Positions 17,215 through 25,506 of a stretch of 64,000 nt of DNA are shown in pieces. Made by a program: the position numbers and the translations under genes. Numbering within the stretch: position 1 is the first letter of the stretch; every line of letters begins with the position of its first letter. The notes under the pieces are model-generated. The model saw only the letters and a list, made by a program, of their open reading frames with translations, ran no database searches and was not told the DNA's origin. Origin of the DNA: Cohaesibacter gelatinilyticus (lineage in GTDB: Bacteria > Pseudomonadota > Alphaproteobacteria > Rhizobiales > Cohaesibacteraceae); assembly GCF_900215605.1 (NCBI RefSeq), contig NZ_OBEL01000002.1, positions 434,001 to 498,000 of the forward strand, read 5' to 3'.

Positions 17215-17766
17215 TCAAGCGCCTCGAATAAAATGATATGTCTTGAAATAGGTTTCTCGAAACTCGGCAGGTGAACTTTTTTCCTTTGAACCAACGATGA
17301 GAGGAGAAAAGTCAATCTCAACGGGATAGCGGCTAGGCAAATCCAAATCGCTGTTTTTCTTAAAATCACCCACCTCGTCTGTAATAAAAAACAACAAATT
17401 ACAAATATTCTTGACAATAACCATCAAATCTGCGCCATCGACATCATCTACATCCAATAAAAACTCAGACACCCTATAGAAAAACCCATTTTTAATTTGA
17501 AATTTATACATATAACTCAGAGATTCGGAGAGAGACAAATCATAAATGTCTACACCTTCTTTCATCGCCTCATCCCTAGCCATAGTGGAACTATTGGAAG
17601 TAAGTAAAAGTGACCCAATAATCTCTTCATTCACCCACGGCTTGCCGATCATAACCTCAAACACTCCGCCTCCCCGATCGTTCGAAGTATTTAGTCCAGA
17701 ATAAGAAACAGAAATGCTTCCGTCTGCACTGACCGCGCGCTTATCTTTTGGGGCTGGATGAGGCAT
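17215..17766 (-). CDS. hypothetical protein
   Basis: 183 residues, start with an AAGGACC-type ribosome site. It has no signal peptide or membrane helix. Base composition is noticeably more AT-rich than its neighbours, and the amino acids are rich in Asn, Ser and Asp. The protein shows an alternating beta-type pattern with a hydrophobic stretch LMVIVKNICNLLFFI. I do not recognise the family. It sits beside a decayed LysE gene, and its composition suggests recent acquisition. Single-gene insertions of this type are often immunity or antitoxin-like proteins, but nothing here proves that. Confidence 0.6.
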   Translation of the reverse strand: MPHPAPKDKRAVSADGSISVSYSGLNTSNDRGGGVFEVMIGKPWVNEEIIGSLLLTSNSSTMARDEAMKEGVDIYDLSLSESLSYMYKFQIKNGFFYRVSEFLLDVDDVDGADLMVIVKNICNLLFFITDEVGDFKKNSDLDLPSRYPVEIDFSPLIVGSKEKSSPAEFRETYFKTYHFIRGA

Positions 17767-17893
17767 GGCTTGGGTCCTTGAAGTCAGTAAGAGAGGCAGG
17801 AGATCTACAAATCATAAGCTGCATGAAATTTCCAACGTCACCAGCAGGAACGAACGCAACTTATTGATAAAGTTACCAAGGCGTGACTGATGC

Positions 17894-18367
17894 CTAGCCC
17901 TGCTCTTCTTTCTCCTCATCAAGAAAAGCAATGATCTTGTCGATTTCAGATGCCCCCAATTTGGCCTGCATTTCGCGGTCCAGTTCGGCATACATCTGAC
18001 GAGCCTGCGCAATCAGCTCCTCGCCATGCTCGGTAATCTGAATGATCCGGCTGTTGCGCTTGGCTTTGTTCTCAAGCGTTTCGATATAGCCAAGAGCGGA
18101 CAGTTCTCGCACCGTCTTGTGAACCGCCTGCCGCGAGAGGTTCAGCCGCCGTGCCACTTCAGAGGCAAAATTGTCATCGCAATCCAGAACTGAGACGAAA
18201 GCCACATGGGCGGGCGTCAAATCGGCAAAGCCACGCGCAGCCAATCCCTCGATCAACCAGACCACCTGCCGCGTCTGATATCTGGCAATTGCCTGACTGA
18301 GCCTGAGCGCCTGACTATCGACCATCACCAGACCAGTACGTGGCGATCTTGTACCATTGGTTGACAA
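17894..18367 (-). CDS. MarR family transcriptional regulator
   Basis: 157 residues. The winged helix is read as LTPAHVAFVSVLDCDDNFASEVARRLNLSRQAVHKTVRELSALGYIETLENKAKRNSRIIQITEHGEEL, the classical MarR DNA-binding pattern. The start is a TTG with a perfect AAGGAGG six bases upstream. The divergent membrane-protein gene begins about 50 bp away, and a perfect palindrome between them is the likely operator. It probably represses itself and that gene in response to a small-molecule ligand. Confidence 0.9.
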   Translation of the reverse strand: MSTNGTRSPRTGLVMVDSQALRLSQAIARYQTRQVVWLIEGLAARGFADLTPAHVAFVSVLDCDDNFASEVARRLNLSRQAVHKTVRELSALGYIETLENKAKRNSRIIQITEHGEELIAQARQMYAELDREMQAKLGASEIDKIIAFLDEEKEEQG

Positions 18368-18385
18368 GACTATCCTCCTTCATTA

Positions 18386-18404
18386 TTGTCAATTTAGTTG
18401 ACAA
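18386..18404. promoter_or_regulatory. probable MarR operator, perfect palindrome
   Basis: TTGTCAA-TTTAG-TTGACAA is an exact inverted repeat centred between the divergent marR and membrane-protein genes. A further TTGACAA half site at 18361-18367 overlaps the TTG start codon region of the regulator. Confidence 0.7.
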
Positions 18405-18418
18405 GAATCGAGGACATA

Positions 18419-18847
18419 ATGCAAGAGCAATCCATGTTGCGAGCGCTGCTGCTTGTCAATTCCGCCTCCTGTGCGGTCTTTGGCGGCCTGTTTCTCGCCT
18501 ATCCTGTGGGTAGTGCCGCCTTCATCGGCACCATCCCGCCCATCATCGTCACCAGCCTTGGCGCCCTTCTGGCCATCAATGCCATCCTGCTGGTGCTGAC
18601 AGCCTGGCGCTGGTACGCCCAGCCCAAAGCCGTCGCCTTCTTCATATTGGGAGATGCAAGCTGGGTTCTGGGCACCCTTGCCCTGCTCGCATCCAACTTC
18701 TGGATTCAGGGCACAGCCGCCATCTGGTCGTCTCTTATAGTCGCCATCATGGTGGGCACATTAGGCTATGGACAATATCATTTTGGCCTGCGCAAGAAAC
18801 AAGTAAGACAGCTAATTGAACAGCCAGAAAGCACAGGTTTGCCTTAA
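18419..18847 (+). CDS. small four-helix membrane protein under MarR control
   Basis: 142 residues from an ATG with a GAGG site. Four hydrophobic segments are clear: LLLVNSASCAVFGGLFLAY, IIVTSLGALLAINAILLVLT, AVAFFILGDASWVLGTLALL and AAIWSSLIVAIMVGTLGYGQ. The family is unnamed to me. Proteins of this shape are often found beside MarR or TetR regulators. A diverged second copy of the last membrane segment occurs at 20041-20118 in a chimeric fragment, which indicates that a paralogue once lay there. Confidence 0.75.
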   Translation: MQEQSMLRALLLVNSASCAVFGGLFLAYPVGSAAFIGTIPPIIVTSLGALLAINAILLVLTAWRWYAQPKAVAFFILGDASWVLGTLALLASNFWIQGTAAIWSSLIVAIMVGTLGYGQYHFGLRKKQVRQLIEQPESTGLP

Positions 18848-18911
18848 CCCCTTTCCTACATGGATCTCCAGCGATATGGTGGGGGCAACCACTACACGAC
18901 AAGGTTGCAAA

Positions 18912-19319
18912 ATGGGTGAAATTTATAAAACAGCTGCAAGTCTACGTATTATGGGGGACGAGCTAGATCCAGAAAAAATCACTGAACTGATCGGCAAAGC
19001 ACCTAGCTCGGTTAGAAAAAAGGGTGCCCCATTCAACACTCCTAATGGCAAGCAACTGATTGCTAGAACCGGATCTTGGAGCATATCAGCCGAAACAAAA
19101 TCTCCCGGAGATATTGATAGTCAAGTCACGGAAATATTAGAAGGAACCACTTCTAATATGGCTGTATGGCTGGAGTTGTCAAAGAAGTTTAAGGTAGAAA
19201 TCTTTGGTGGCTTTTTTCTCGGAGACTACAACGAAGGGCTTACCATTTCTTCAAAAACCATGTTGCTTCTTGGAGAAAGAGGAATCCAATTGGATATGGA
19301 CATTTACGGGGCGAACTAA
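18912..19319 (+). CDS. DUF4279-like protein
   Basis: 135 residues from MGEIYKTAASLRIMGDELDPEKITELIGKAP. The pattern matches DUF4279: an N-terminal beta strand, then a DPEKITELIG helix, a K-G-x-P segment and a G-S-W-S-I-S strand. These are small alpha/beta proteins of unknown function, often in toxin/immunity neighbourhoods. An in-frame extension upstream to 18816 overlaps the previous gene and is not preferred. Composition is AT-richer than the flanking genes. Confidence 0.65.
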   Translation: MGEIYKTAASLRIMGDELDPEKITELIGKAPSSVRKKGAPFNTPNGKQLIARTGSWSISAETKSPGDIDSQVTEILEGTTSNMAVWLELSKKFKVEIFGGFFLGDYNEGLTISSKTMLLLGERGIQLDMDIYGAN

Positions 19320-19524
19320 CCCCAAACAGAACAAACACAATCCTTTTTAAACGCTGCTTCATAAGATGTTCAAAGTTTGAAACCCACATCCCATTTCTTC
19401 AAACCAAATCGCCACCGCAAACAGGCACCACAGATCAGCAATCCGTTCACGACACTATAACAAACAAAGGCATTGTATTGCATTTGTTCCCGGTTTAGTC
19501 TCACGACAAACAGGGAGATAGGCA

Positions 19525-19938
19525 ATGTCAGCAATCAGTCACATCACGCTTGGCACCAACGATATCGAACGGGCCGGAAAATTCTATGATGAAGTTCTGG
19601 GCCTGCTTGGTTTCGACCGTCTGCCCAAACCACCGGGCAAGCCGCCCGCTTATGAAAAAGACGGCATGCCAACGATCTATATATATCCGCCAGAAGATGG
19701 ACGGCCTGCCACTTGGGGCAATGGAACGCATATTGCCTTCATCGCAGACACCAGAGAAACCGTCAAAGCGTTCCATGCATCTGCCTTGCGCCTTGGCGGA
19801 AGCTGCGCCGGAGAACCAGGTCCGCGCCCACATTACGGCGAAAATTATTATGCCGCCTATATTCGCGACCCGGATGGCAACAAGCTCCAGGCCGTCTGCT
19901 ATTCCGTAACGGACCAGGCTCATGAACCTGAAGAGTGA
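19525..19938 (+). CDS. VOC family (glyoxalase-like) protein
   Basis: 137 residues. SHITLGTNDIERAGKFYDEVLGLLGF at the N-terminus and HYGENYYAAYIRDPDGNKLQAVCY at the C-terminus are the two halves of a vicinal oxygen chelate domain. Candidate metal ligands are His6 and a central His in GTHIAFIA; the usual Glu of DPDGNxIE is Gln here. The ribosome site GGGAG is strong. The last 17 bases overlap a chimeric remnant in another frame. Confidence 0.88.
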   Translation: MSAISHITLGTNDIERAGKFYDEVLGLLGFDRLPKPPGKPPAYEKDGMPTIYIYPPEDGRPATWGNGTHIAFIADTRETVKAFHASALRLGGSCAGEPGPRPHYGENYYAAYIRDPDGNKLQAVCYSVTDQAHEPEE

Positions 19939-20152
19939 CTTTGAGAAATATGGTCGGGTATGGCTTCGAAATGCCTTATCCGAAAACGAGCTTTCCTATT
20001 TGGATGAAGCAGCTGACACACAGGTGAAAGCAGCGCATACCGCCATCTGGCCCTCTCTTATTATGGCCATCATGGTCGGCACATTGGCCTATGGCCAACA
20101 CCATTTTGGTTTGCGGAGGGAAAAGTTCGGGACAGGGGCATATGAGCATTAA
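19922..20152 (+). pseudogene. chimeric remnant: dioxygenase-like N-terminus joined to a membrane-protein C-terminus
   Basis: A 76-codon open frame. Its first ~37 residues (FEKYGRVWLRNALSENELSYLDEAAD) resemble the start of a phytanoyl-CoA dioxygenase-type protein. The next ~30 (AIWPSLIMAIMVGTLAYGQHHFGLRRE) are about 80% identical to the last helix of the membrane protein at 18419. The junction near 20035 reads as a deletion or recombination that fused two unrelated genes in frame. It is unlikely to be functional. Confidence 0.65.
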
Positions 20153-20238
20153 AACGCAAGAATTGCATTGAACCCACTTTGACAAGTACAGCATGTTGTA
20201 GGAATGTCCGGTGCGCGCTACGAGACGCGGCCGTCGCT

Positions 20239-21144
20239 TCAGGACTTGAAGGAATTTTTAATTTCAGCGATTAGTTCGCGCACCGATTTGGGCGGCTTTC
20301 CTTTATAGGGATGAACCGCGAAAACAGGTTTGGACGCAAAGCTGTATTCTGGCAGGACGGACACCAGCCGACCGTGCTGCAGATCGGCCTTTACGACAAA
20401 ATCCGGCAACACGGCAACGCCCATTCCGATCCGGGTCAGAGCGGCTATGGCTTCAACCGTGTTGACTGTCACCGTTGGATGACAAGTGATTTCGATCTCG
20501 TGTTGAGATGTTACATGATAAAGCTGATGTTTAGGGATGCTTGTCTGCCGGGCATGGGCAATGTAAGGCAATGTGAGTGCCAGGGATGTCGCGTTACTGC
20601 TCACTTTCAGATCCGCACCCTCCAAAAGGTCTGGTGTCGCACAGAGAACGTCGTTCAATGTTCCCACCCGCTGCGCGCGAAAATCGCTATCGGGCAATTC
20701 ACCGACCGTGATCGACATGTCTAGTTTCTCATCCAGCAAATCAAGGCGTTTGTCATCGTTGATCAGGAATGGCTCCAGTCCGGGATACCGCAGAAGCAGG
20801 CGTTGAATGGCTGGCGCGATGATATCCGTGATCATCGCATGGGGCGCAGTTAGCCTAATTGGACCTGTCGGCACGGTTTCACTGGCGCGCACCTGTTTGA
20901 GGGCAGTGTCCGCGATGGACCGCATCGCCTGTGTGTGTTCCAACAATAGACTACCTTTGTGGGTCAGCGCCATTCGGCGGGTTGTCCGGTGGATAAGGGA
21001 AATGCCCAGAGACGCTTCCAGAGACGAAAGATGATGGCTGATGCTGGATTTTGCCATACCAAGCCGATCGGCGGCCGCAGTAATGGAGCCAGCTTCAGCC
21101 ACGGCCAGAAAAGTGCGTATTTGCGGTGAAAACATATCTATCAT
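20239..21144 (-). CDS. LysR family transcriptional regulator
   Basis: 301 residues. An N-terminal HTH (FLAVAEAGSITAAADRLGMAKSSISHHLSSLEASLGISLIHRTTRRMALTHKG) is followed by a periplasmic-binding-protein-like effector domain (about 95-300). I start at MIDMFSPQIR. An upstream extension of 47 codons in the same frame runs across the divergent promoter and is rejected. It is divergent from the hydrolase gene at 21242, with a perfect palindrome immediately upstream, so it probably controls that gene. Confidence 0.9.
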   Translation of the reverse strand: MIDMFSPQIRTFLAVAEAGSITAAADRLGMAKSSISHHLSSLEASLGISLIHRTTRRMALTHKGSLLLEHTQAMRSIADTALKQVRASETVPTGPIRLTAPHAMITDIIAPAIQRLLLRYPGLEPFLINDDKRLDLLDEKLDMSITVGELPDSDFRAQRVGTLNDVLCATPDLLEGADLKVSSNATSLALTLPYIAHARQTSIPKHQLYHVTSQHEIEITCHPTVTVNTVEAIAALTRIGMGVAVLPDFVVKADLQHGRLVSVLPEYSFASKPVFAVHPYKGKPPKSVRELIAEIKNSFKS

Positions 21145-21163
21145 TGTTCGATTATATCGAACA
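21145..21163. promoter_or_regulatory. probable LysR operator, perfect palindrome
   Basis: TGTTCGAT-TAT-ATCGAACA is an exact inverted repeat abutting the LysR start codon and about 80 bp upstream of the divergent hydrolase gene. It has the T-N11-A layout expected for LysR binding. Confidence 0.65.
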
Positions 21164-21241
21164 AATAAAACTAAATCCATATGTTTTTCGGGCGAATGAC
21201 AAGCCTTAGCTTCGGAGAAGTTCATTGAAAGGAATATCAAA

Positions 21242-22396
21242 ATGCTCAAACGCAAAGCTAACTCTCTGATTTCTGCAGCAGTCACCGCACTTGCCCTATC
21301 GTCTCCCGCATTGGCGGCAGATCAAACACATTTTACCTTTGTTCATTCCGCCTGGATGGGCGGATGGCAATGGCAGTCTCTGACCCAAGAACTTGGAGCT
21401 GGAGCTGGATACGCCACGCCGGATCTCCCTGCGCATGGCAGCGATGCAAGCGATCCATCGGACGCTACGCTGGCAGCCTATGCGGAACGCATTGTCGAGG
21501 AGATTGATGCCCAAGAAGGGACGACGATCCTGGTTGGGCACAGCTTTGGAGGGGTGGTTGCCAGCCAAGTAGCAGAGATGCGGCCTGAAAAGATTGATGC
21601 GCTGGTATATGTCTGCGCATTCATGTTGCCCAATGACACCTCATTCATGGATGCAATTGCCGGTGTCAGCACGTCGCAGGCGTTGAACAATCTGAAGTTT
21701 TCTGCGGATGGCAAAACCGTGACAATCAAGGAAGATGCGTTGCATGGTGCAGTCGGCCACGATGTTCCGCTGGATGTCTTCTCTGCAGCAGGCCCACATC
21801 TGGTACCCGAGCCGGTAGGGCCACTTGGCGAAACCTTGAACCTGACTGAAACTGGCTACGGCAGTGTGCCGAGATACTATATCGAGTGCACCGATGACCG
21901 AGCGCTGCCTATCGAACAACAAAGGGCCATGTATGGCGCTCAGGAGGTCGAATTCGTCTATTCCCTAACCACAAGCCATTTACCAATGTTCAGCGACGTG
22001 AGCGGATTGTCAGCCGCGTTGCAAGATATTGCAGGACGTGAGCGAGTGCGCAAGGCAACTCGGCAGGCCAGCCAGGCGTGGCAGGATGCGTTCAACGCAG
22101 GCGATGCCGCTGCGGCGACCGCACTTTATGAACCGGACGCTCTGATGGTGGCCGACCCATTCGGTCGCTTCACCGGCCACACGCAAATCGAAGCATTTTG
22201 GACCGATTTGATCGGCAAAGGCGCCGCCAATGTGGAGTATTTCAATACACGTCTTGAGGTGTTGGATGCCAAATCAGCCCGTGTGTCATCTCAATGGCGT
22301 ATGAATGTTGCCAGCGGAGTCATTACGAATGAGTTGTGGGTCATGCAGAAAGACAGCACGATGCGCCTACGCGAAGACCACTTCTCCGCACAATAA
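21242..22396 (+). CDS. secreted alpha/beta hydrolase fused to a SnoaL-like domain
   Basis: 384 residues. A signal peptide (about 1-25, ALSSPALAAD) precedes an alpha/beta hydrolase domain (about 30-255) of the EstC/hydroxynitrile-lyase type. This contains the oxyanion region FVHSAWMGGWQW, the nucleophile elbow GHSFGGVV and a C-terminal TSHLPMFSD with the catalytic His. A second domain (about 265-384) has the NTF2/SnoaL pattern (AWQDAFNAGDAAAATALYEPDALMVADPFGRFTGHTQIEAFW). The fusion is unusual. It probably acts on a small ester or lactone in the periplasm. The divergent LysR gene is its likely regulator. Confidence 0.85.
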   Translation: MLKRKANSLISAAVTALALSSPALAADQTHFTFVHSAWMGGWQWQSLTQELGAGAGYATPDLPAHGSDASDPSDATLAAYAERIVEEIDAQEGTTILVGHSFGGVVASQVAEMRPEKIDALVYVCAFMLPNDTSFMDAIAGVSTSQALNNLKFSADGKTVTIKEDALHGAVGHDVPLDVFSAAGPHLVPEPVGPLGETLNLTETGYGSVPRYYIECTDDRALPIEQQRAMYGAQEVEFVYSLTTSHLPMFSDVSGLSAALQDIAGRERVRKATRQASQAWQDAFNAGDAAAATALYEPDALMVADPFGRFTGHTQIEAFWTDLIGKGAANVEYFNTRLEVLDAKSARVSSQWRMNVASGVITNELWVMQKDSTMRLREDHFSAQ

Positions 22397-22410
22397 GCCA
22401 TACTGAACTG

Positions 22411-22448
22411 ACCTTGCGGTAATCTCCGGGCAACCGGCCCCGCAAGGT
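22411..22448 (+). terminator. hairpin after the hydrolase-SnoaL gene
   Basis: ACCTTGCGG and CCGCAAGGT form a perfect nine-pair stem 14 bases after the stop. The following CTTATCTC is only a weak T tract, so termination is plausible but not certain. Confidence 0.55.
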
Positions 22449-22640
22449 CTTATCTCAAACCGGACACCCACTCATTTTCGATGAATGTCTGGTTTGTCCC
22501 GCTCTTCAAACATATTTCATTACCGAAAGCGAGCAGGTGCAGCCAATAGCGGGGTATGGGCTGCAATCGTAGCATCCCAAACAAGTGAGCAACGGCTATT
22601 GTTCAGCAATCTTCCTGGTTCGCGCTGCAAAACCCTTTAA

Positions 22641-22802
22641 CTGATTGAAGGTTATGACGCAAACAGTCTGAGAAAATTCTTGCGTCACTCAGCCATCGCC
22701 CCGGTCATTCCAGGCCGCTCCAATCCCAAGCAACATGGACGCAACACGGGAAAGCTAGCTGGCCAGATCCGAATTCAAATAGGATATCTGCAGCAAGAGT
22801 AG
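22641..22802 (+). pseudogene. IS5-type transposase fragment
   Basis: A short frame reads LIEGYDANSLRKFLRHSAI then APVIPGRSNPK before a TAG. The string GYDANSLR...APVIPGRSN is the conserved region of IS5/IS427-family transposases (normally DKGYDSxxLR...PVIPxRxN). The upstream part and the catalytic Glu region are missing, and no terminal repeats are visible. It is a relic of a former insertion in the 550-bp gap. Apart from this and the hairpin at 22411 I see nothing in 22397-22944. Confidence 0.65.
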
Positions 22803-22944
22803 TCATTTGATTGCAATATTTTTGCAGTGCTCAACCGGCCAGATAGAGGAGGCTTGTGAAAGAACTAGAACTGTGCCACCTTCAACTATAACTTCGATCA
22901 CATACTGACTATTATTTTAGACCAATCTCATTTGGATACGCGAC

Positions 22945-23250
22945 ATGAAGAAGCTAGACTGGACAGGTATTACATTTGCCGTAGTTTTTGGATTAGGTAG
23001 TCTTCTTATTTCTCAAGCGCATGCAGGACCCAATTGCTCTGGTAGGAGTATCGAGAGACTTAAGATCACGCCCTATAAGGGAAAGACTGGTTTCGCCGCA
23101 ATTGCTTCCAATCAAAATGGAAAGGGATGTGGCTATTCATTTGGGGCAAGCAGCCGCGCGAATGCTAAAAAAACCGCTCTGGAATATTGCAAACATCATT
23201 CCAAAAAACATACATCCAATATCAAATGTGTTGTGACTGACGTTAAGTGA
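22945..23250 (+). CDS. small secreted protein, DUF4189-like
   Basis: 101 residues. A signal peptide ends near SQAHAGP, leaving a mature protein of about 73 residues. The pattern GFAAIASNQNGKGCGYSFGASSRANAKKTALEYCKHH...NIKCVV resembles DUF4189 domains (an alanine/cysteine pattern with A-x-K-x-A-L-x-x-C). Three to four cysteines in the mature part suggest a disulfide-bonded periplasmic or secreted protein. Function unknown. Confidence 0.75.
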   Translation: MKKLDWTGITFAVVFGLGSLLISQAHAGPNCSGRSIERLKITPYKGKTGFAAIASNQNGKGCGYSFGASSRANAKKTALEYCKHHSKKHTSNIKCVVTDVK

Positions 23251-23438
23251 AACCCATTCACCTGACAGGCCATGAGTCTGCATCATGCAGCTATCACTCA
23301 CGCTTGCATTGCCCAGCAGCATCCCTGTTTCTCGCCCAATCTCCCGGTTACCCTTTCCAAGAGTATCAAAATCATCACCGGGCAAAAGTCAGCTTTGTCA
23401 GCATTCCAGACCTTGACTGCCCCTTGACAGGTTCAGCA

Positions 23439-24176
23439 CTATCTTTCACCTAAAACGGATCTCAGGGCATCATTGGTAAAGTCGGCGGCATCGCGGTTGG
23501 CGATATGCCCGGCCTTCGGGATCACAATGAGCTTTGAATGCTTGATCGCCTTGGTCATCTCTGCGGCCCAGTCATGCGTTGCCTTGTTCTTCTCACCAAT
23601 CATCACGGTCACAGGCATCCGTAAATGCGCCAGATGGGGGCGGCCATCATAAGCGAGAGCCACACGCATGACAGAATGGATATTGGATGAGGTCATGCGA
23701 GCGATGGCGCTTTTGATATAGTCGGCTGCGCCAGCAGTTTCAGCTCCCATTTGCCGCCCGGGAAGCATGACCAGCAATTTTGGCGGAACCAGTCTGAGGA
23801 GATTGATCATGACACGGGCAAAGAGTCGGACAACAGGATGATCACTCACACGGGGAACGGATTCGATCATCACAAGATGTGTGACACCATCGGGCCTGCG
23901 AGACGCCAGTTCCAAGGCGACCATACCGCCAAGCGATAACCCGACGACTGAATATCGGCGCACACCGCGCTCTGCCAGTTGCCTCTCTATCCAGTCCGCC
24001 ATTTGCTCGACGCTATCAACCGCCGCAACACCTCCATGTCCTGGCAAGTTGGGCGCAATGACGCGGTGCGTCGTCTCAAACGAGGATATTTGCGGATCCC
24101 AAAGGCGATTATCAACGCCAGCACCATGCAGGAGGACAACAACCGGCCCGGTCCCTCTATCGATGAAATCTGACAT
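23439..24176 (-). CDS. alpha/beta hydrolase
   Basis: 245 residues from MSDFIDRGTGPVVVLLHGAG. Motifs: LLHGAGVDNRLWDPQ (oxyanion region), NLPGHGG, the nucleophile elbow VVGLSLGGMVALELA (Ser in GLSLG) and IPKAGHIANRDAADF with the catalytic His. It is probably cytoplasmic. A longer start at 24248 lies inside the preceding monooxygenase gene and would overlap it. The two genes are in the same direction with a gap of about 40 bp, so an operon is likely. Confidence 0.88.
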   Translation of the reverse strand: MSDFIDRGTGPVVVLLHGAGVDNRLWDPQISSFETTHRVIAPNLPGHGGVAAVDSVEQMADWIERQLAERGVRRYSVVGLSLGGMVALELASRRPDGVTHLVMIESVPRVSDHPVVRLFARVMINLLRLVPPKLLVMLPGRQMGAETAGAADYIKSAIARMTSSNIHSVMRVALAYDGRPHLAHLRMPVTVMIGEKNKATHDWAAEMTKAIKHSKLIVIPKAGHIANRDAADFTNDALRSVLGER

Positions 24177-24217
24177 ACCTAAATCCGGTGATGGCTCCGC
24201 AAAACCTGAGATGCTTC

Positions 24218-24508
24218 TCACATATGATTGAAATGGTGCAGCCAGCATTCATCGACAAATTTTTCCATACCATCCGGGATATGGGCAACCGACCAATCCG
24301 ACCCGGCAAAGTCCTGCAGACTTTCAACGCTATCCCAAACCGAGATCATGGCATATTCATCGGGAGCCAGAGAGGTCGGGCCTCCAACCGTCACTTGCTT
24401 GCATCCGGAACAGTCCGCAACAGAAGCCCGTGCCACAGTCTGGAACAACGGCTCGAATGCCTCGCGCAGTTCAGGTTTGATACGCACTCGATATATACGT
24501 GTGATCAT
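24218..24508 (-). CDS. antibiotic biosynthesis monooxygenase (ABM)-like small protein
   Basis: 96 residues with the ferredoxin-like ABM pattern: MITRIYRVRIKPELREAFEPLFQTV, then AMISVWDSVESLQDFAGSDW. These small dimeric proteins include cofactor-free monooxygenases and haem-degrading enzymes. The catalytic class cannot be fixed here. It is followed by the alpha/beta hydrolase in the same direction; such pairs occur in aromatic or quinone metabolism. Confidence 0.8.
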   Translation of the reverse strand: MITRIYRVRIKPELREAFEPLFQTVARASVADCSGCKQVTVGGPTSLAPDEYAMISVWDSVESLQDFAGSDWSVAHIPDGMEKFVDECWLHHFNHM

Positions 24509-24770
24509 GTTTTCTCTCCTGTCTGAACAAGACCATATCGTGGCTGGATTTGAAACAAGGAACTATATCCAAATCTGTTTTGTCCGAAGCAAATCATCAT
24601 GCACCTCGTCACAAAGCCAAAAGGGCCAAGCCATGACTGGCTTGACCCTGCTTGGTCGAATGTCTGATGGATGGGCGAAGTGGGAAGAGTGGAAAAGCAA
24701 GCCTGTCAATAAGGAGCAATCACGACAAGCTTATTCAAACAAAGTGAAAGGGATGACTGTAGCGGGGCTG

Positions 24771-24818
24771 GAGCGTGGTCTCGAAAACAGGCACGATTTT
24801 CGAAATAAGAAGACGCTC
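24771..24818. repeat. CGAAAA-core palindromic repeat (REP-like)
   Basis: GAGCGT (24771-24776) pairs with ACGCTC (24813-24818), and CGAAAA pairs with TTTTCG inside. This gives the two-tier hairpin typical of rhizobia-like dispersed palindromes. It is the only structure I see in the gap between 24509 and 24831. Confidence 0.55.
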
Positions 24819-24831
24819 AAGCAAAGTATTG

Positions 24832-25035
24832 TTAACGCGGCCCGGCTATGGCTGCGAGATCGTGATGAATGTCGGCAAGGCTGTCCTGCAAGGATCGATA
24901 GGCCTGTCTTGTCTGCGGGTCTTTGTAAAGGGTTGGAAAATGCATCTCACTGAGGTGCGCAAAGGCGCAATCCAAATGAAACGAAAGATTGTAAAGCTGC
25001 TGTTCGGTTGGTGTTTGCGGATCGAGTTCTTTCAT
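24832..25035 (-). CDS. small hypothetical protein
   Basis: 67 residues from MKELDPQTPTEQQLYNLSFHLD, with a GGAG site about nine bases upstream. Predicted mostly helical (AFAHLSEMHFPTLYKDPQTRQAYRSLQDSLADIHHDLAA), without membrane segments. A longer start at 25113 adds 26 residues without support. I do not recognise the family and cannot exclude a chance frame, but the amino acid composition looks coding. Confidence 0.5.
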   Translation of the reverse strand: MKELDPQTPTEQQLYNLSFHLDCAFAHLSEMHFPTLYKDPQTRQAYRSLQDSLADIHHDLAAIAGPR

Positions 25036-25454
25036 GAATGATGCTCCAAAAAAACGTGAGCCAGGATTGAATTCAAGAATTATGTTCTCATTTTGTTCTA
25101 TAGAACATATCACTCTGTTTCATACAAGGCAAATGGGGCAGAAATTTAATCACGGTTAATTACGGGGAAAACAATTTCACTAATAATTATAAATACTTAT
25201 TTCATTTTTCAGCAAAAAACAATCGTCAAAAATTCTCTCAAACCATCTCACTTCACAGGCATGATTTTCTTGCTGAATTTTCATGAATGAGAACAAATGG
25301 TTGAGAACATTGATTATTCGCCCGCATCCGTCAGATAGAGATAAAAATCATTCAATCAAAAATTGTATCCGGTTGCATTTTGGCAAAATGAATCACCTTT
25401 CTTTTTGGTCAAATTGGCATAAAAATAAGAAAAGACACCAAACCAGAACAAGCA
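25036..25454. other. AT-rich non-coding stretch
   Basis: About 420 bp of AT-rich sequence with short A and T runs and no credible gene. It ends at the first copy of a duplicated gene-junction sequence. It may contain the decayed body of a gene whose last codons survive in that junction. Confidence 0.5.
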
Positions 25455-25506
25455 GCGTGACCCTGATCACCTGCTATCTGGAACCGAAGGAGTGAGGGAT
25501 GGGCAA
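25455..25506 (+). repeat. duplicated gene-junction sequence, copy 1
   Basis: 52 bp that encode the C-terminus SVTLITCYLEPKE, a TGA stop and, two bases on, the ATG-GGC-AA start of the following gene. It recurs at 26601-26652 with 48 of 52 bases identical. Half of the differences are silent or conservative (KPEE for EPKE), so the repeat descends from a real coding end. Confidence 0.75.

Noticed and set aside
24228-24953. 241-codon plus-strand open frame opposite the ABM-like gene
   Set aside because: The first third is antisense to a recognisable gene, and the rest runs through a palindromic repeat. No domain or ribosome site supports it.
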